From the NCBI RefSeq assembly GCF_958295425.1, contig NC_081146.1, positions 822,501 to 886,500 of the forward strand: a stretch of DNA of 64,000 nt. Reading direction: 5' to 3'. The notes beneath the pieces were generated by a model. It made no database searches. It worked only from the letters and a program-made list of their open reading frames with translations, and was not told the origin of the DNA. Both the position numbers and the translations under genes were made by a program. The stretch's first letter is position 1, and each line of letters starts with the position of its first letter. The stretch is from Solea solea. Its lineage: Eukaryota; Chordata; Actinopteri; Pleuronectiformes; Soleidae. This document shows, in pieces, positions 62,797 through 64,000 of this stretch.

Positions 62797-64000
62797 TTTT
62801 TTTATCACTCAAATTTTTATTGAAAATTTTGCATACAAATTAAGGCATTTATAACCATGTTAAATTAAAGAACGTTGATGCAATAAAGAAAAGACAAAAA
62901 TCAAACATTTGTAAGAATCAACAAGGTGACGTGCGTGTTTCCTTCTTTAATTGTAGTGCAACATCTTGGTCTGATTTTAACCTTCCCAATTTGTTGTGTC
63001 GCTCAGCTTTCCCCTATACTCAACCCACTTTTCCCATCTTGACTCAAATTTCCCCTCCTGAAGTCTCAATATGTGTGTGAGTCTTTCCATTTCAAATATT
63101 TCTTCTACTACCCGCAGCCATATTTCTTTTGTAGGCGGTTCTGCTTTGTACCAAGCCCTAGTGATGGTTTTCTTGCTGGCTGCCAGCATTGCCTTGATCA
63201 GATAACCGTCCCCATCCCGTACATTTCCCTGTGTAAGGTTCCCCATATATAGCACGGAGCAAATCATAGGTATCCCATAACCCAGTATCACCCTTAAAGT
63301 TTCCCCTACGTCTTCCCAGTACTCTGTTATCTTACTGCACTTCCAAAATATGTGTGCGTGATCTGCATCCATCTGACCGCATTGCCTCCAACACATATTC
63401 TGTTCCGGGCGAACCTTCCTTTCGTCTTTGGGGTCATGAAGTATCTAATAATATTTTTCCACCCAAACTCCCTCCAGACCCTTGATCCAGTGGTTGAATG
63501 CTGTACCCTGAAAACATTATACCATTCTTCCTCAGTCAACTCAATCCCAAGTTCCCGTTCCCACTTTTCTTTGATGTACATTGTTGAATTCCCTCTACTC
63601 TTCAACATAGCTTGATAGAGGGCTGATATCACTCTACCCTTCTTCCCATTATATGCATCCACCATTACCTTAATTATCCCGTTTTGCTCAGTAGCCTTTT
63701 CTATTTTTATTTTCCTTATAAAGTAATCCCTCACTTGTAAGTATCTAAAGTAATCACCTCTTTCCAAACTAAATTTGTCTTTCAGATATTGAAAACTCTG
63801 CATTTCCCCCTTTTCCACCATCTTGCATATTGCTGTGATACCCCCTAGTGCCCATCTCTCAAAGCCTTTATCTTCCCTCCCTGGCAAAAATTTGTTAGCA
63901 TATATTAACCATCTTAAGACTTTTGTCTCTTTCTCTAATTTGTATCTCCTTACTATTGTGTACCATGTATTTAAAGTGAATTTAGTGATTGGGTCAATTA
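62797..64000 (-). mobile_element. L1/Tx1-like LINE ORF2 C-terminal part, extends beyond the window
   Basis: On the minus strand the 3' end is an A-rich tract at about 62797 (TTTTTTTTTT on plus). ORF pieces 63887-63327 and 63396-62977 are in different frames. They include RVQHSTTGSRVWREFGWKNI, RYFMTPKTKGRFARN and the zinc-knuckle-like CWRQCGQMDADHAHIFWKC, which follows RT in L1-type LINEs. The frameshift falls in that knuckle. The RT itself lies outside the window. It is a different family from the copy at 42908. Confidence 0.75.

Overview
The window is a teleost fish nuclear genome segment. Its genes are split by GT-AG introns, it is rich in micro- and minisatellites, and it carries a typical fish transposon load (Tc1/mariner, hAT, Kolobok-like, L1/Tx1-like, L2-like and tRNA-SINE sequences). 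Nothing in the sequence identifies the species.

Five host genes on the plus strand can be read by joining exons. (1) 295-13329: the 3' part of a FACIT-like collagen alpha chain; 24 exons, most of them 54 bp, encode Gly-X-Y triplets, and the 5' end lies outside the window. (2) 14555-17014: cd83, an Ig-domain immune membrane protein, 5 exons. (3) 19678-26057: cfap418 (C8orf37), a ciliary/photoreceptor protein, 6 exons, with a 16-serine microsatellite insertion. (4) 27525-31312: wdr73, a WD40 protein, 8 exons. (5) 47831-61431: ndufaf6, a mitochondrial complex I assembly factor of the squalene/phytoene synthase fold, 9 exons, including one apparent GC-AG intron. In human, C8orf37 and NDUFAF6 both lie in 8q22.1, so that pairing looks ancestral. 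The genes have separate functions and are not a pathway cluster.

Between wdr73 and ndufaf6 (31.3-47.8 kb) lies an accessory block. It contains a decayed Tc1 element, a 62-unit 25-bp minisatellite in which every unit carries an E-box, a retroelement protease-like scrap, a tRNA-SINE, minus-strand THAP-gene fragments, a zinc-finger-like three-exon gene broken by an 11-bp duplication, a 2.8-kb AT-rich satellite, and a 4.5-kb internally deleted L1-like LINE with a 12-14 bp target duplication. A recent inverted duplication of about 0.4 kb flanks the zinc-finger gene and satellite.

The introns of ndufaf6 hold an antisense L2-like LINE, several hAT deletion derivatives, a Kolobok-like element with TTAA ends, and a Tc1 element nested in a larger inverted-repeat transposon. 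A palindromic non-autonomous repeat family recurs at least nine times over the window, in both orientations. The last 1.2 kb is the 3' end of another LINE on the minus strand.
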